DNA of 64,000 bases from Lutibacter flavus (GTDB taxonomy: Bacteria > Bacteroidota > Bacteroidia > Flavobacteriales > Flavobacteriaceae): assembly GCF_900188355.1 (NCBI RefSeq), contig NZ_FZNX01000001.1:729754-793753 (forward strand), read 5' to 3'. The notes below the pieces were generated by a model. It ran no database searches. It was not told where the DNA came from and worked only from the letters and a program-made list of their open reading frames with translations. The translations under genes and the position numbers were made by a program. Position 1 is the stretch's first letter. Every line of letters starts with the position of its first letter. Positions 63,201 to 64,000 of this stretch are shown in pieces.

Positions 63201-63473
63201 GGTTCTGAATTTTTTGATCATTTATTAAGAAGAGAAACTAAAAGAAGAAAAGGAAAAGAATGTTCTCGAATTGAAAAGGGGACAAGATCAGATTTAATTA
63301 AACTTTTAGGTATTGCAAAAAAAAGAATAACAATGGAATTTGAAGTATTTATTGTTCAGCCTAGTCTTTCTAAAGCAAAAGCATCGACAAATATTTTAAC
63401 TGTTCTAGGTGTAACTGAGAATTACCTTAAGGAATTGGCAGATATAAATCTCAAAGTAATAGCAAGTTCTTAA
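60216..63473 (+). CDS. SF2 helicase with C-terminal nuclease-like domain
   Basis: This 1085-residue protein has a 145-residue N-terminal part, then an SF2 helicase core: PTGTGKTE at about 155-162 (I), DEAH at about 264-267 in FIDEAHH (II), TATPFRND near 290 (III), and QLAGRFTRTK near 443 (VI). A long middle region follows. The last 170 residues hold GEIADVIAIK near 942 and YHLKFAKKG near 960, then YEVCGQAQKSIHW, resembling a variant PD-(D/E)XK nuclease with HLK in place of (D/E)xK. Such proteins restrict foreign DNA or unwind damage. It overlaps the patatin gene by four bases. Nuclease activity is inferred. Confidence 0.85.
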   Translation: MSTITLPKLILRIWSKTGNKNSIDNLIDNSKEIIPILVNSSRNHILLEAGGEKYFFTSNKNNIPEVHNYVLQTNRKPTLEGLISKEIKIKKWLKHPKNKVKSNSQIINSWKNNFLFKEENIEKKENGLRIPQISALYAVLSHLKVSYKSGIVVMPTGTGKTETMLSVLIANRCPKLIVTVPSDALRTQIFDKFLNLGLLKEFGIIGDKSLYPKVGILKQKFDSLDELEDYFNNCNVIVTTMNIVANSSIKHQTKISELCSHLFIDEAHHVKATSWDLFRKRFDEEKVLMFTATPFRNDQKRLDGKIIFNFSLSKAQEQGYFKKIDFLPIREYDFDKADKLIAEKAVLRLREDISKGHNHIMMARCGTKNRAEFVYEIYKEHSDLYPVIIYSGITNKKEILENILSKKHKIIIAVDMLGEGFDLPELKIAAFHDIRKSLPVTLQLAGRFTRTKYDEQLGNAAFVVNIADVNVKNELSELYAQDADWNLLLSSLSSGEIDDEIAYEEFISGFKKLNEATIALQNIRTPLSAVVYKNHTKSWFPNNFKQGMPNFDENDYRFYDINKEKKVLVIVTAQKNNVEWGNFKEIYELNWSVSIIFWESKNNLLFIYSSDKSMNKDIAEALIGKDAELINEINVFRSFAGLKRVSLQNVGLKEFLGKNIRFRMSVGTDVEQALSIAEKERGQKAFVFGVGYENGEKVSLGCSYKGRIWSKLRGGLKEYTEWCKEIGDKLTDESIDPNQVLKETLMPKEISVRPVGIFPVWIDWHEEMYNHSEMKYTFKINDVNYNLSNCELKLSNPSDNGPLLFKIATIDKNIEFVLELSEKIINENTICDYKIKKTSIENVIVEYGNKVVGIENFLYEYIPTIWFADGSALTGNYYVELKQMIKPFSEDKIIPWNWSGVDTSKEAQGVDPKIPNSVQFKVINELMKDDFDIIYDDDYSGEIADVIAIKQYPDKLKVNFYHLKFAKKGKVNNSIDNFYEVCGQAQKSIHWKHRNGSEFFDHLLRRETKRRKGKECSRIEKGTRSDLIKLLGIAKKRITMEFEVFIVQPSLSKAKASTNILTVLGVTENYLKELADINLKVIASS

Positions 63474-63618
63474 ATTATTATTTCTAAAACGGACTCATAA
63501 AAATTACCAAATGTTCTAGATCATTAAAAGTTTATTAATCTTTTATAGCTGTTCACTTTGTACCTTTAATTTTAAATTAATTAGTATATTTTTACTAAGA
63601 AATTAAAGTATTCAATCA

Positions 63619-64000
63619 ATGGGCAAAATCCTAATTATTTATTATAGTAAAGGCGGCAATACAAAAAAAATGGCTGAGTATGTTTTGGAGGGCGTGCAAC
63701 AAATTCCGGGTCACGAAGTGCGGTTAAAGTCGGTTACAGATGCAACCAAAGAAGACTTAGTTTGGTGCGATGGAATTGCTACAGGTTCACCAACATATTT
63801 AGGAACCGTTGCAGCTGAAATGAAGCAGTTTTGGGAAGACAGCCAGGTTGTATGGCAAGAAATAGATGGAAAAATAGGTTGTGCTTTTAGCTCACAAGGA
63901 GGTTGGGGTGGAGGTGCCGAGCTTACCTGCCAGGCTTTAACAACTATTATGATGAATTACGGTTTTTTGGTTTTTGGAGTCACCGATTATGTTGCCCATC
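63619..64000 (+). CDS. Flavodoxin-family protein, N-terminal part (runs off window)
   Basis: The first 127 residues of the gene are present. MGKILIIYYSKGGNTKKMAEYV is the phosphate-binding loop of flavodoxins, and the later GSPTYLGTVAAEMKQFWE and SSQGGWGGGAELT are typical of the WrbA/NAD(P)H:quinone-oxidoreductase branch. It binds FMN and carries electrons, or reduces quinones. The rest is outside the window. It lies 145 bases after the helicase and is not obviously part of that operon. Confidence 0.85.
   Translation, partial: MGKILIIYYSKGGNTKKMAEYVLEGVQQIPGHEVRLKSVTDATKEDLVWCDGIATGSPTYLGTVAAEMKQFWEDSQVVWQEIDGKIGCAFSSQGGWGGGAELTCQALTTIMMNYGFLVFGVTDYVAH

Noticed and set aside
1-64000. CRISPR array, prophage, tRNA or rRNA gene.
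   Set aside because: I saw no regularly spaced direct repeats of 25-40 bases, no phage structural genes and no clear T-loop or rRNA stretches. A tRNA could still be missed by eye.

Overview
The window is AT-rich chromosomal DNA from a member of the Bacteroidota, most likely a marine or environmental Flavobacteriaceae. The evidence is the low GC content, promoters of the TAnnTTTG type (for example 42377-42384 and 51823-51830), lipoprotein signals of the flavobacterial kind, a DUF6090-type N-terminus, and family content typical of the group: a BNR/VPS10-fold secreted protein, GH3, SCO1, DbpA-like helicases and a SLC12-like transporter. I saw no rRNA, tRNA, CRISPR array, intact insertion sequence or prophage. 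Genus cannot be fixed from the sequence alone.

Layout. 1-4230 (minus): the start of a periplasmic-sensor protein, a tyrosine-recombinase remnant, a small LETM1-like protein, and a LexA-like XRE/S24 regulator translationally coupled to an exonuclease/GIY-YIG nuclease. 4600-7449: PPi-type phosphofructokinase, a GNAT and a slipin. 7556-19948 (nearly all minus): a putative zinc peptidase, a YwqK-like protein, a PLP decarboxylase with a GNAT and a 48-aa DUF6090 remnant, SCO1 with a TPR lipoprotein, a PAS histidine kinase, an acyl-CoA synthetase, MscS and CorA. 20136-31340 (minus): an accessory stretch of small lipoproteins and exported proteins separated by recurring noncoding elements of 60-180 bp, interrupted by ppc, an IS3 orfA relic and an ECF-sigma operon. 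31767-45057: ATP-type pfkA, an MFS carrier, a six-PAS hybrid kinase with a Crp-type regulator, a GH3 enzyme, a DMT exporter and two tandem DEAD-box helicases. 45058-45942: a cluster of REP-like palindromes and a frameshifted GIY-YIG gene. 45961-56643: a zinc-ribbon SDR, a DMT exporter, an AEC carrier, a SLC12-like transporter, pfkB and a large BNR-repeat secreted protein. 56844-63473 (plus): lipoprotein, small charged protein, membrane-anchored protein, patatin phospholipase and SF2 helicase with a nuclease-like C-terminus. 63619-end: start of a flavodoxin-like protein.

How genes work together. Three phosphofructokinases of different types (PPi-type, ATP PfkA, PfkB) lie in one window, with ppc between them, giving several regulatory options at the glycolytic commitment step. 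The S24 regulator and exonuclease/GIY-YIG protein look like a damage-response pair. The most interesting candidate for an undescribed system is 56844-63473. There a membrane-embedded patatin overlaps a helicase/nuclease-like gene by four bases, behind three small envelope-type genes. The architecture would suit an abortive-infection antiphage system, but that role is inferred and not shown by the sequence.
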